Program-made: the position numbers and the translations under genes
From: Kribbella sp. CA-293567
Lineage (GTDB): Bacteria > Actinomycetota > Actinomycetes > Propionibacteriales > Kribbellaceae
Length of the DNA: 64,000 bases
Assembly: GCF_027627575.1 (NCBI RefSeq)
Contig: NZ_CP114065.1
Coordinates: 2,914,001-2,978,000, forward strand
Direction: 5' to 3'
Shown here: positions 1 through 8,464 of the stretch, in pieces
How the letters are laid out: every line of letters begins with the position of its first letter
How positions within the stretch are numbered: position 1 is the stretch's first letter
Notes under the pieces: model-generated
The model's database searches: none
What the model was told of the DNA's origin: nothing
Seen by the model: only the letters and a program-made list of their open reading frames with translations

Positions 1-174
1 ATTCTGAACTCCGACATCGCGCTCTCTCCTCATGACGGCCTGCCCCGTGAGCTGGCATCACCATAGTTCCCAGGCCGCCGTTCCGTATGCATCACGTCCC
101 CGGAGTTAACACTTTGCGGTGGACCGGCCCGGACCGGCGAGGCCGGAGACTGCTTGCCTGAAGCAACTGTTTGA

Positions 175-606
175 TCAGCAGCCGTCCAGATAGGCCGTGG
201 TGCGGGCGGGGTCGTGGTTGCGTAGGTCGGCGCCGAAGTCGACGTGAGCCTTGAGCCGGAACAGGAGCGAGACCCAGGGCGTCGGGTCGGTACGCGTCGG
301 GTCGCCGGGCGTTGGGTCGGTCTCGTCCTCGACGGTGAGCGTGAGGTCGGTGCCGCGGTGCTCGTCCGGGGCGAGGAGGAAGGCGACCCGGTGGCCGGCC
401 AGACGGACGACGTACAGGCTGTCCCGGACGGCTCGCTCGATCGGGGCGTCACTGGTCCGGCCGCCGGGCAGGACGAAGTGGATCACCCCGTCGGCCTCCT
501 TGGCCGACTCCGCCCAGAAGCGCGAGCGGCCGAGTGGAGTGCTGATGGCGCGGTAGACCTCGCTCGGCGCGGACTTGAAGTGGATCTTCCACTGGGGCGA
601 GCTCAC
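175..606 (-). CDS. SRPBCC (AHSA1/START-like) family protein
   Basis: A 143-residue protein that looks like a single SRPBCC/AHSA1 ligand-binding fold. The N-terminal stretch WKIHFKSAPSEVYRAIST and the segment GRSRFWAESAKE match the usual helix-grip opening, and a WVSLLFRLKAHVDFG stretch forms the C-terminal helix. The GTG start follows a strong AGGAGG ribosome binding site at a spacing of about 4-5 bases, which fixes the start. Such proteins bind hydrophobic ligands or act as cyclase or chaperone-like helpers. Nothing here identifies a ligand. It stands alone, with 174 bases of apparently non-coding DNA to its left and the repeat array to its right. Confidence 0.7.
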   Translation of the reverse strand: MSSPQWKIHFKSAPSEVYRAISTPLGRSRFWAESAKEADGVIHFVLPGGRTSDAPIERAVRDSLYVVRLAGHRVAFLLAPDEHRGTDLTLTVEDETDPTPGDPTRTDPTPWVSLLFRLKAHVDFGADLRNHDPARTTAYLDGC

Positions 607-847
607 TTGACCTCCTCAGTGCGGACGGGGCGTCGGCCGCAGACCGATTCTCCGGTACAGACCGGTCACTGGGCCGTCCTGGCGCCTTGGACACCACCGG
701 AAGAGCGGAGAATCAAACCGGGAGTGCCAGCGATCAAATGCCTGACCGAGCGCCGCTGTCGCCGGTCGCCGCACCACAGCGCTGTGGTGCTCATGCCGGT
801 CGTCGCCCGGCCGCCGCGCATCTCCCGCACCAGTCGTTGACCGTGCG

Positions 848-1300
848 TCTCGTGCATGCCGGTCAGCGCAAGTGCTGTGCGCGCTGGTTCGGTTCGACGG
901 TTGTGCAGGTGGGTCCGGTCCGGGTGCTGTGCGTGCCGCTCTGGTCTCGACGCTGTGCGCCGGTGCGGTCAGAGCGCTGTGTACGCCGCTTCGGCCCGAG
1001 TGCTGCACCGGTCCGGTCCCAATGCTGTGTACGTCGGTGCAGTCAGGGCGCTGTGTGCGCCGCTTGGGTCCGAGGGCCGTGCACGTGGGTCCGGTCCGGG
1101 CGTTGGGTGTGCCGCTTGGTTTGCGCGCTGTGCGCGGTGTACGCCGCTCGTTCGAACGCTGTGCGCGGTGTACTCCGCTCGGTTCGAACGCTGTGGGCGC
1201 CGGTGCCATCGGAACGGAGTGCCCACTGCGTCGGTTCGAGCGCTGTGCACGCGAGGCCGGTGTGAGCGTTGTGCGCGCCCGTTCAAAGCGAGTGCCCTGC
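848..1300. repeat. Degenerate tandem array, ~26-bp period, about 16 units
   Basis: GCTGTG-like anchors (GCTGTG, GTTGTG, GCCGTG, GCTGCA) recur at about 874, 900, 926, 952, 976, 1002, 1024, 1050, 1076, 1102, 1127, 1158, 1190, 1217, 1242, 1268 and 1294. The usual step is 26 bases, with exceptions of 22-32. Each unit continues with CGCGCCG-like and then GGTCCGAG-like blocks. The period is not a multiple of three and the units diverge from one another, so the long open frames across it on both strands are not convincing genes. With its flanks it fills the 863-base gap between 606 and 1470. I see no gene in that gap. Confidence 0.75.
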
Positions 1301-1469
1301 TCACCTGCGGGTGGGTCCCTAGCCCTCTGCCGGGCTTGGTGTTGCAGGCAGTGAACTGTTGGTCGCAATGGTGTCACAATCGTCGGTGGACTCTGTCCGG
1401 ATCTGGTCCGTCACAGTCGGTGCTGAGAGACTTGTTTTCAGTGTCGCGCCAGGTCCAGGGGGTCCGCCG

Positions 1470-1973
1470 ATGATCGACACGAGGTTCTACCGATGGCTTC
1501 GGCCCCTGCTCGGGCGCCGGCGTCGTGGTTCGCGTGAACCGGAGGAGTTCCGGCCGCGCGGTACCAGTTCCAAGGTCAACCGACTGGCCGCCCGCTACGA
1601 CGCCGACGTGGATGCCGCGCTGCAGCGGCTCTGGCCGAAGGCGCGGATCTATCACGATCGGGAGTTCGCTCGTGATCGGGCGGACTTCCTGCTGGTGATC
1701 CGCGGTCGTGGCGTGATGGTGGAGACCAAGGTGAAGAGCGATCCGGGACTGTTCCGGGGCTCGACCTTGCCGCCGCTGCTCGACCGGTTGCAACGCGACG
1801 GCCGCCGGCTCGTCGTGCTGCTGAACCAGGGAGATCCGACCCCGGCGCAGGAGATGGTCGCAGCCAAGCTCGGCGACAAGGCCCGGGTACTGGTCTGGTC
1901 GGGTCCGGCTGACGACGCTGCCTTGTACGAGGCGGTCGAGTCCCTGCTCAAACAGGCCACTCGACACGCTTGA
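1470..1973 (+). CDS. Hypothetical protein with PD-(D/E)XK nuclease-like core
   Basis: A 167-residue protein if the ATG at 1470 is used, which has a purine-rich CAGGGGG site about 8 bases upstream. The open frame extends further upstream into repeat-derived sequence, which I leave out. The core RADFLLVIRGRGVMVETKVK has the spacing of a PD-(D/E)XK nuclease active site: Asp72 after a charged stretch, a beta-hairpin, then Glu85-Thr-Lys87. The N-terminus is basic (RRRRGSREPEE). No partner domain or methyltransferase is nearby. It is followed by a strong hairpin terminator and faces the lipoprotein gene. It could be a solitary nuclease-fold protein, but activity is unproven. Confidence 0.55.
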   Translation: MIDTRFYRWLRPLLGRRRRGSREPEEFRPRGTSSKVNRLAARYDADVDAALQRLWPKARIYHDREFARDRADFLLVIRGRGVMVETKVKSDPGLFRGSTLPPLLDRLQRDGRRLVVLLNQGDPTPAQEMVAAKLGDKARVLVWSGPADDAALYEAVESLLKQATRHA

Positions 1974-1981
1974 CTCAGCAG

Positions 1982-2016
1982 ACAGCGCGGAGAGCAGGGG
2001 CTGCTCTCCGCGCTGT
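1982..2016. terminator. Bidirectional hairpin terminator
   Basis: A perfect 16-bp stem (ACAGCGCGGAGAGCAG and its complement) with a GGG loop lies between two convergent genes, 8 bases after the stop of the upstream gene. There is no long T run, as is usual in high-GC actinobacteria. Confidence 0.85.
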
Positions 2017-2106
2017 GAGTTGGCTCCGCACCGCGAGGTGTGCCCAGGAAGGCGGCGGTACGGAGTCGTCTGTGAGTAGTGCGGGATGGCTGGTGTCGCG
2101 GGTGGA

Positions 2107-2676
2107 TCAGCAGGCTTGAGGTGTGGTGCTGCCGCCGTCGACGATCCAACGGCCTTCGACCAACTCGACCCGCATCTGGTCGAGCCAACGGGTCGGTGTG
2201 CCGGCGGGCAGTGCGTTCTTGCCGGTGCTGTCGACGGTGCGCGCTTGCAGGGTGTCGTAGCAGGCCCGGACGATGACGCCCTTGGACAGCAGGACACGCT
2301 TGGCCCACAGCACTTTGGTGACCCCGGTGTTGTGCAGGCGTTTGGCGCGGAAGTACTTCGCCTGCTGGCTGATCGCGGTGAACATCGTCGGGGTCATCAC
2401 GGGAGCGAGTTGTTTGGTCGAGCGACCGCCGCTGCGCATCATCACATCGAAGGCGACGCGGTAGTCGTAGTACGCGTTGATGATCGGGTCGTCCGAGGCC
2501 GGAGCGTCGGCTACCGGCTGGGAGCCGTTGGCCACTGCGTCGGAGACGCCCGACTTGTTGGCCTTGTGAGCGCCAGGCGAAGATGCCGCCACGTCGGCGG
2601 AGTCGTCGCGGCCGCATCCCGCGAGCATCAGGACCGGGATCAGGGTGGCGGTCACCGCCAGGTTCCGAATGCGCAT
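2107..2676 (-). CDS. Secreted lipoprotein, unknown function
   Basis: A 189-residue predicted lipoprotein. It starts MRIRNLAVTATLIPVLMLAG followed by Cys21, giving an LAGC lipobox after a basic n-region and hydrophobic core. Acylation at Cys21 should anchor it outside the membrane. The start at 2676 is chosen because AGGAGG lies 10 bases upstream on this strand; the frame is open further upstream without support. After a low-complexity Ser/Ala/Asp linker, the mature domain has a helical region (IINAYYDYRVAFDVMM) and ends in beta-strand-like segments (MRVELVEGRWIVDGG), as in small NTF2/SnoaL-like extracellular domains of actinobacteria. No exact family is recognised. Confidence 0.75.
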   Translation of the reverse strand: MRIRNLAVTATLIPVLMLAGCGRDDSADVAASSPGAHKANKSGVSDAVANGSQPVADAPASDDPIINAYYDYRVAFDVMMRSGGRSTKQLAPVMTPTMFTAISQQAKYFRAKRLHNTGVTKVLWAKRVLLSKGVIVRACYDTLQARTVDSTGKNALPAGTPTRWLDQMRVELVEGRWIVDGGSTTPQAC

Positions 2677-2885
2677 GATGATCGAACCTCCTGTTGGCGC
2701 GGCGCCGCCGCTCGAGCCTTCCGGCACTGACCGTGTAACTGCGCGACACGCACCGTGGTCACTGTGATACGTATCACATTTCACCCCCTACTGCGGTAGG
2801 GGGATGGCATTGGCTCCCTGGATGGATGTCCGCAGCCCTGCTTGTTTCTAGGCTGAATCTCAGTTGCTGAGACCGAGGAGGAGCC

Positions 2886-3521
2886 ATGACGGACAGCGTC
2901 CGGACCACAACATCAGTCACGAATGGACCGCTATTCGGTCGCCGGAGCTTGACAAGTCGGCTGACTCGCTCCGTGCTGTACGACGTAGCGCTGGTTCCGG
3001 CGAGTTTGCTGGCAATCGGCGGCTCGCTGTGGGGTCGTAACGCCGCGACCTACTCGACCTGGCATCGCCTGGCTCATCTTCTCGGTGCGCCGGCCCTACC
3101 CTCGCCGGCGCCGGGCTTGCTCTCGCAGGCCTTGGGTGCGAAGGAACGCGGGCCCGGAGCGGCGCGGGCGATGGTGACGTGGGGGACGAGTCTGGCGCTG
3201 GGGTGGTTGGGGTGGTTCCTGGTGATGTTGCTGGTGACGGCAGTGGTGCGCGGACCCTTCTATGGGTTGGTCGAGAGCGGGCCGTACGGGGCCGGGACGT
3301 GGGGAGGGCCGAGTAGAGCAGGTGCATGGGCCGTGCATGCGGCAATCTCGGTGCCGATCGTTGTGGCGTTGCTTTTCGTCCTGCGGGGGCTCGGGTTGCT
3401 GCAGGCTGCCGTGGTGCGGCGGTTCTATGGTGCGGCCACTTCGCGATGGGTGCTTCCAGCAACAATCTTCCTGGCGGCTACGGGCGTGCTGCTGTTCGGT
3501 TCGTGGACTCGGCAGCTCTGA
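2886..3521 (+). CDS. Four-helix membrane protein in a two-component operon
   Basis: A 211-residue protein with four likely transmembrane helices at about residues 30-50, 98-120, 148-172 and 188-207, and a glycine-rich loop between the second and third. It starts at an ATG preceded by GAGGAGGAGCC. It lies 25 bases upstream of the histidine kinase gene on the same strand, so it is probably the first gene of a three-gene operon. Membrane proteins in this position often accompany NarL-type sensor kinases and may take part in sensing. That role is inference; I recognise no named domain. Confidence 0.7.
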   Translation: MTDSVRTTTSVTNGPLFGRRSLTSRLTRSVLYDVALVPASLLAIGGSLWGRNAATYSTWHRLAHLLGAPALPSPAPGLLSQALGAKERGPGAARAMVTWGTSLALGWLGWFLVMLLVTAVVRGPFYGLVESGPYGAGTWGGPSRAGAWAVHAAISVPIVVALLFVLRGLGLLQAAVVRRFYGAATSRWVLPATIFLAATGVLLFGSWTRQL

Positions 3522-3546
3522 GCTATTTCCTGGTTAAGGTCAACGG

Positions 3547-4806
3547 ATGAGCTCGAGATGGCCGGCCGGCCGCGCGGGCGCCGGCGCAATCGCCGGCGTG
3601 GCAGTCCTTCTAGTGCTGACCACCGCCGACCTTGGGCAGCACTATCAACTGCCGATCGGTGGTGCTTTCGCGCTCGGTCTCTCCCGCGCTTTCTCTTTGG
3701 CTCTGGTTTGGCTGAAACCTTCGGTAGCTTTGCCGGTTTCACTGATGACCGCCGCCATTACTGCCGCCCTCTCCACGCCGACGTCGTCCAGCGAGCCTTG
3801 GCCTTGGCCGGTGACAACTGTCTTCGGTCACTCGATCGTTTTGGCGCTGATCGCCGCACGGGCGACGGCGGGAGGGCTTCGGGCGAGGTCTGCGGTAGCG
3901 GCCTGGTGGGTCGGAACGCAGATGGTTGGTGTGGTGGCGATGATGGTGGCGCCAGGTCGGGGAACCTGGCCGGGGTTGGTGGCCATGGCGGTGTTGTCCG
4001 CGGTGGCCGTGGCCGTGGGCGAGCTGTCGAGATCGCGGGCTGAGGCCCGGCGCCAATTGGTGGCGCAGGAAGGAATCAGTGCTGCGGAGCGGGCCGAGCG
4101 GGCTCGGTGGCAGGAGCGGGCACGGATCGCGCGGGAGTTGCACGATGTCGTCGCGCATCACTTGTCGGTGGTGGTGGTTCGGGCTGACAGCGCGCCGCAT
4201 CGGTTGAAGGCCTTGCCGGAGGATGCCCGCGAGGAGTTCGCGGAGATCGCGGAGGACGCCCGCTCGTCGCTGACCGAGATGAGGCGCGTGCTGCGGTTGC
4301 TTCGCGAGGAACCGGCCGGTGCCGAGGTGAGTGGAGAGCTGGAACCGCAACCAGGGCTGGAGAATCTGGAGAAACTGGTTGCCGCGACCCGACGGGCTGG
4401 TGCCGACGTACGCCTGTCCGTCAAGCACACCGAGCACGCCGAGCACACCGAGCACGCCGAGCACACCGAGCACGCGGCGCTGGAGTGGCCGGAGGTGGGA
4501 GGTGCAGTGGGCATGACGGTCTATCGGGTCGTGCAGGAAGCGGTGAGCAACGCGGTGCGGCATGCGCCGGGCGCCGTGGTGGAGGTGGAGGTCGAGCGGC
4601 TTGGGGATGCGGTGGCTGTGAGGGTGGAGAACGGTGTGGCGAACGGGGGTGACCGCCCGGTGGAGGCGCCGGGCAGCGGGCATGGGGTGGTAGGGATGCG
4701 AGAGCGGATTGCCTTGCTGGACGGGGAGTTTTGGGCTGGGGTCACTGCGGACGGCGGGTATCTGGTGGAGGTCCGACTTCCGCTGGACAAGGGAGGGAAC
4801 GCCTGA
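3547..4806 (+). CDS. Sensor histidine kinase, HisKA_3 (NarL-type system)
   Basis: A 419-residue membrane histidine kinase. The first ~165 residues hold five or six hydrophobic helices with no obvious extracellular domain. A HisKA_3 dimerisation domain follows, with phospho-acceptor His199 in ARELHDVVAHH, and then an HATPase_c domain (N-box around VVQEAVSNAVRHAPG, G-box GSGHGVVGMRERI). Between them, at 4423-4476, is a histidine-rich repeat of HTE and HAE triplets. The stop overlaps the start of the response regulator by one base (TGATG), so the two are translationally coupled. The ribosome binding site is weak. The signal cannot be read from sequence. Confidence 0.9.
   Translation: MSSRWPAGRAGAGAIAGVAVLLVLTTADLGQHYQLPIGGAFALGLSRAFSLALVWLKPSVALPVSLMTAAITAALSTPTSSSEPWPWPVTTVFGHSIVLALIAARATAGGLRARSAVAAWWVGTQMVGVVAMMVAPGRGTWPGLVAMAVLSAVAVAVGELSRSRAEARRQLVAQEGISAAERAERARWQERARIARELHDVVAHHLSVVVVRADSAPHRLKALPEDAREEFAEIAEDARSSLTEMRRVLRLLREEPAGAEVSGELEPQPGLENLEKLVAATRRAGADVRLSVKHTEHAEHTEHAEHTEHAALEWPEVGGAVGMTVYRVVQEAVSNAVRHAPGAVVEVEVERLGDAVAVRVENGVANGGDRPVEAPGSGHGVVGMRERIALLDGEFWAGVTADGGYLVEVRLPLDKGGNA
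4423..4476 (+). repeat. In-frame 18-bp tandem repeat, three units
   Basis: Three copies of an 18-bp unit (GAGCACACCGAGCACGCC, first base varying) encode alternating HTE and HAE triplets in the linker between the HisKA_3 and HATPase domains. The copies are almost identical, so copy number could vary by slippage without breaking the frame. The segment carries six histidines. Confidence 0.9.
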
Positions 4807-5468
4807 TGATCTCTGTCGTGGTGGTGGATGACCAGGCGGTCGTTCGGGCTGGATTCGTCGCGTTGCTGGGCGCTCACGAGGATCTGCGGGTGGTGGGTGA
4901 GGCGGGGGACGGGGCGGAGGCGGTCGAGGTCGTGGAACAGGTACGGCCGGAGGTCGTTCTGATGGACGTGCGGATGCCGGTGATGGACGGTCTCGAGGCG
5001 ACCCGGCGGATCCTTCAGGGGGTGGCGCCGGGCGAGCCGCCTCGAGTGGTCATGCTGACGACCTTCGACCTCGACGAGTACGTGTACGACGCGTTGCGTG
5101 CTGGAGCCAGCGGGTTCCTGCTGAAGCATTCGTCGCCCGACGAGTTGGCGGCTGCCGTCCGGGTGGTCGCCGCCGGGGATGCGCTGCTGGCCCCGTCGAT
5201 CACTCGGCGGCTGGTCGAGGACTTCGCCAAGGTGCGGCCGGTGCTGCCCGCGACCGCGGCCGAGCTCACGCCGCGGGAGACCGACGTCTTGCGGTTGGTC
5301 GCTCGCGGGCAGTCCAACCGCGAGATCGCGGCCGCTCTGGTGCTCGCCGAGCAGACCGTGAAGACTCACGTCAGCCGGATCCTGACCAAGCTGGACCTGC
5401 GGGACCGCGCGCAGGCCGTCGTCTACGCCTACGAGGCCGGCGTGGTGACCCCCGGTCCTCGCCGGTGA
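4806..5468 (+). CDS. NarL/FixJ-family response regulator
   Basis: A 220-residue two-domain response regulator. The receiver starts MISVVVVDDQAVVRAGF, with the acidic pocket in VDD and phospho-acceptor Asp54 in LMDVRMPVMDG. The output domain is a LuxR-type helix-turn-helix (LTPRETDVLRLVARG and QTVKTHVSRILTKL). It overlaps the kinase gene by one base, which supports ATG 4806 over longer starts in the same frame. It should be phosphorylated by the adjacent kinase and bind target promoters. Targets are unknown. Confidence 0.95.
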   Translation: MISVVVVDDQAVVRAGFVALLGAHEDLRVVGEAGDGAEAVEVVEQVRPEVVLMDVRMPVMDGLEATRRILQGVAPGEPPRVVMLTTFDLDEYVYDALRAGASGFLLKHSSPDELAAAVRVVAAGDALLAPSITRRLVEDFAKVRPVLPATAAELTPRETDVLRLVARGQSNREIAAALVLAEQTVKTHVSRILTKLDLRDRAQAVVYAYEAGVVTPGPRR

Positions 5469-5512
5469 GACGGCAAGCAGTTCCGAACGGACCGGCCGGA
5501 CAGGGGACCAGG

Positions 5513-5875
5513 ATGGAAGAACTGGAACGGTTGCGGGAGCTGTGTCTGGCCTTGCCGGAGACGACCGAGCGACTGAGTCATGGGGAACCGGCCTGGTTCG
5601 TCCGGGAGAAGAAGACGTTCGTGATGTTCGCGGATCGGCACCATGACGACCGGCGGGCCTTCTGGTGTGCAGCGCCCGCAGGAAGTCAAGAAGCGTTGGT
5701 CGCAGCCGACCCCGAGCACTTCTTCCGTCCGCCGTACGTCGGGCATCGCGGCTGGCTCGGTGCCTACCTGGACGTGCCCGAAGTCGACTGGTCGCAGCTT
5801 GCCGAGCTGGTCGAGGACGCGTATCGCCACGTCGCGCCCCGATCACTGGTGGCCCGCCTCGACGAGACCCGTTAG
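5513..5875 (+). CDS. MmcQ/YjbR (DUF419) family protein
   Basis: A 120-residue protein of the MmcQ/YjbR family, a small CyaY-like fold that binds DNA in some members. Typical features are LCLALPETTERLSHGEPAWFV near the N-terminus, the VMFADRHH segment, and the GHRGWLGAYLD and DWSQLAELVEDAYRHVAP blocks near the C-terminus. ATG 5513 is chosen because a GGGGA stretch lies just upstream and the family normally begins close to this point. It lies 44 bases after the response regulator and could be co-transcribed with it. Confidence 0.85.
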   Translation: MEELERLRELCLALPETTERLSHGEPAWFVREKKTFVMFADRHHDDRRAFWCAAPAGSQEALVAADPEHFFRPPYVGHRGWLGAYLDVPEVDWSQLAELVEDAYRHVAPRSLVARLDETR

Positions 5876-5885
5876 CGCCCGGCCG

Positions 5886-6779
5886 TCAGCCGGGGCCGAC
5901 AACCAGGCCGTCTGCGTGTCGTGACGGCAGGGCAGAGCGGACCGGTAGGTGGCGGCGGACAACAGCAGTGGTCAGCTCGCTCAGGCCGAGTCCTAGTTTG
6001 TAGGCCTCGCGTTGCAGTGCGGTCACCAAGGTGGCGGGCAGGTCCTCGAGCACGACTTGCTTGCCGCCACGGGCCGCCTCAGCTGACTCGAGCGGCCAAT
6101 CGCGTCCCCAGCGCTCGCTGCCCAGCTGCAGGATCTCGTCGAGTGGCGGCAGCGGCTCCATCAGCAGATCGGGAATCTCGGACAGCGCGCGAAGCATGAG
6201 CTTGCCCAGGGTGTGCTGACTCTGCCACTGGCTGAGTCCGTCGTCGGATCTCAGATAGCGCCGAAGCACCGACCGCAGACGCTCGGTCACCGGAGTCGAG
6301 AAGGACGGTTCGTCGGGCACAGGCTCGACCGAGATTCGCCCGTTGCGGAGCCGGAAAGCGAGCAAGGTGTCAGCGGCAGCCTCCGGGAGCCAGCCAGGCG
6401 GACCACACCAGCCACCGAACTCGCCGTACGACGAACTGACCGCGCCACCGGCCGACAACGCCAGTGAACCTTCGTGCACGAGCAGTTGGTCGAGCAGCGC
6501 CAGCTCGGGACCGGCATACAGCACTTGCCGTCCCTTGGTGGCAAAGCGAACCCGATGGGTGAGAGCGGCGCCGTCCAGCATCCGGCGGGCGTGGTCGAAC
6601 CGTCCGTCCGGCAGTTGCACCATCACCGGCGACTGGCGCAGCGCGGCGCGGATGGACGTCGCTGGGTTGCTTGACCTGGTCAGCCCTGCCGCCAGCACGC
6701 TCGGCGCGAGGTCGTCGGGAGTGAGCGGTCCGGAGGCGTTGATCTGCCGGCCGCAGAAGGTGGCGATTCGTTTGCTCAT
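5886..6779 (-). CDS. Hypothetical protein, unrecognised family
   Basis: A 297-residue protein starting MSKRIATFCGRQINASG. The frame continues upstream on this strand, but that part is antisense to the spermidine-synthase-like gene and has no ribosome binding site, so ATG 6779 is used. There is no signal peptide or membrane helix. The protein mixes helices and short strands (SPVMVQLPDGRFDHARRMLD, RQVLYAGPELALLDQLLVHE) and ends with a helical stretch (LVTALQREAYKLGLGLSELT). I do not recognise the family. It is convergent with the YjbR-like gene and divergent from the synthase-like gene. Confidence 0.65.
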   Translation of the reverse strand: MSKRIATFCGRQINASGPLTPDDLAPSVLAAGLTRSSNPATSIRAALRQSPVMVQLPDGRFDHARRMLDGAALTHRVRFATKGRQVLYAGPELALLDQLLVHEGSLALSAGGAVSSSYGEFGGWCGPPGWLPEAAADTLLAFRLRNGRISVEPVPDEPSFSTPVTERLRSVLRRYLRSDDGLSQWQSQHTLGKLMLRALSEIPDLLMEPLPPLDEILQLGSERWGRDWPLESAEAARGGKQVVLEDLPATLVTALQREAYKLGLGLSELTTAVVRRHLPVRSALPSRHADGLVVGPG

Positions 6780-6891
6780 GCCTAGGAAAGTACGAGTTTC
6801 GAAGCCTCGATCCGCCGTTGTCCACAAGGCAGTTCGACGAGCGGTCCGGTCCGGACAGATCGGCAGTCCCGCGCGCCGATAGGGTGGCGCG

Positions 6892-8397
6892 GTGGATGCG
6901 ATGCAAGAGACGGCCCAGGCAGTGCAGGCCAAGGGGATCAACGACAAGGTCGCGATCGCGCTGGCCTTCGGCAGTTCGGCCGCCGTGATGGTGCTCGAAC
7001 TGGTCGCGTTGCGCCTGGTCGCGCCGTACCTCGGGCTGACGCTGGAGACCAACACCGCGGTCATCGGTGTCGCTCTGGCGGCCATCGCGACCGGAGCCGC
7101 GATGGGTGGGCGGATCGCCGACAGCGTGCCGCCGACCCGGTCGCTCGGACCGCTCATCGTGCTCGCCGGCGCGCTCGTGCTGCTGATCCTGCCCGCCGTC
7201 CGCTGGACCGGCGAGGTACTTCGCGGTGGCGGTGGCCAGGTGGTCTTCCTGGTGGTCGCGGTCGCACTGTTCCTGCCGGCTTCGCTGCTCGCGGCGGTGA
7301 CACCGATGGTGACCAAGCTCAGATTGTCGACGCTGGCTCAGACCGGCACGGTCGTCGGCAGGTTGTCCGCCTACGCGACGGTCGGTGCGATCGCGGGCAC
7401 GGTGCTGACCGGCTTCGTCTTCGTGGCCAAGGTCCCGACCAGCACGATCGTGCTGTGGCTCGGCGGCTTCCTGGTCCTCGCGGGCGCCGCCCTGACGATC
7501 TTCTTCCGCGGGCTCAAGGCCGCGGCCAAACCGCTGGCGCTGGCGCTGATCGGCACGAGTCTGACCCTGGTGGCGCCGCGGCCGTGCGAGGTCGAGACGG
7601 CCTACCACTGCGCCCGGATCGAGAAGGACCCGGCGCGGGCGAGCGGACGCACGCTGTACCTCGACCAGCTCCGCCACTCCTATGTCGACCTCGACGACCC
7701 GACCTATCTGGAGTTCGAGTACGCGAAGAACTTCGTGGCGGCGATCGACACCAAATGGCCGGGCAAGTCACCGCTGGAGGCGCTGCACATCGGCGCCGGC
7801 GGCCTGACCATCCCGAACTACCTCAAGGCCACCCGGCCCGGTACGCGGAACAAGGTCTACGAGATCGATCCCGGCGTGATCGAGGTGGACAAGGCGGAGC
7901 TGGGCGCGAAGCCGGGGCCCGATCTCGACATCCAGATCCGCGACGGGCGGCTCGGCGTCCGGTCGGAGTCCGCGGACAGCCGGGACCTGCTGGTGATGGA
8001 CGCCTTCGGCGGGGTCGCGGTGCCCTGGCACCTGACCACCCGGGAGATCGTCGCCGACGCGCGCCGGGTACTGAAGGCGGACGGGCTCTACCTGGTGAAC
8101 GTCATCGACTTCGGTCCGCAGGACTTCCTCAAGGCCGAACTCCGCACCATCGCGGCGGAATTCCCCCACGTCGGGCTGATCGCGAAGCCGACCGCGCTGA
8201 CCGGCGAGGCCGGCGGCAACTTCGTGCTGCTGGCCAGCGACCAGCCGTTGCCCGGGGCAGCGATCCGGCAGCGGCTCGGCAGCACCGCGGGCTATCTCGA
8301 CGATCCGGCCGGGATCGAGCGGTTCGTCGGCGACGCGCCGTTGCTCACCGATGACTACGCGCCAGTAGATCAGCTGCTCACGCCGTTCGCGAGCTGA
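6892..8397 (+). CDS. Fused MFS/spermidine-synthase-like protein
   Basis: A 501-residue two-part protein. The first ~200 residues hold about six membrane helices (LAFGSSAAVMVLELVALRLV, VVFLVVAVALFLPASLLAAV, TIVLWLGGFLVLAGAALTIF). The rest is a spermidine-synthase-like Rossmann domain with a nucleotide-binding loop ALHIGAGGLTIPNYL, acidic VYEIDPGVIEVDKAELG and DLLVMDAFGG. The membrane part plus synthase fold is the fused-MFS/spermidine synthase arrangement of actinobacteria; substrates of such fusions are mostly unknown. The start is GTG 6892 or ATG 6901, and neither has a clear ribosome binding site. A hairpin terminator follows. Confidence 0.8.
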   Translation: MDAMQETAQAVQAKGINDKVAIALAFGSSAAVMVLELVALRLVAPYLGLTLETNTAVIGVALAAIATGAAMGGRIADSVPPTRSLGPLIVLAGALVLLILPAVRWTGEVLRGGGGQVVFLVVAVALFLPASLLAAVTPMVTKLRLSTLAQTGTVVGRLSAYATVGAIAGTVLTGFVFVAKVPTSTIVLWLGGFLVLAGAALTIFFRGLKAAAKPLALALIGTSLTLVAPRPCEVETAYHCARIEKDPARASGRTLYLDQLRHSYVDLDDPTYLEFEYAKNFVAAIDTKWPGKSPLEALHIGAGGLTIPNYLKATRPGTRNKVYEIDPGVIEVDKAELGAKPGPDLDIQIRDGRLGVRSESADSRDLLVMDAFGGVAVPWHLTTREIVADARRVLKADGLYLVNVIDFGPQDFLKAELRTIAAEFPHVGLIAKPTALTGEAGGNFVLLASDQPLPGAAIRQRLGSTAGYLDDPAGIERFVGDAPLLTDDYAPVDQLLTPFAS

Positions 8398-8402
8398 GCC
8401 GC

Positions 8403-8439
8403 ACAACTTCACCCGCTGAAACGCCACGGGTGGAGTTGT
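8403..8439 (+). terminator. Hairpin terminator after the synthase-like gene
   Basis: ACAACTTCACCCG (8403-8415) pairs with CGGGTGGAGTTGT (8427-8439) with one G-U wobble across an 11-base loop, directly after the upstream stop. The stem covers the GTG at 8438, which argues against using it as the start of phosphoglucomutase. Confidence 0.75.
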
Positions 8440-8464
8440 GATCGGCGCCGAAGGCTTGTTGCAT

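Noticed and set aside
848..1300. CRISPR array
   Set aside because: The units are contiguous and degenerate, with no alternation of exact repeat and unique spacer, and no cas genes are present.
687..1473. Several Cys/Arg/Val-rich plus-strand frames across the repeat array
   Set aside because: They translate the 26-bp-period repeat in changing frames and show no start signal or conserved motif.
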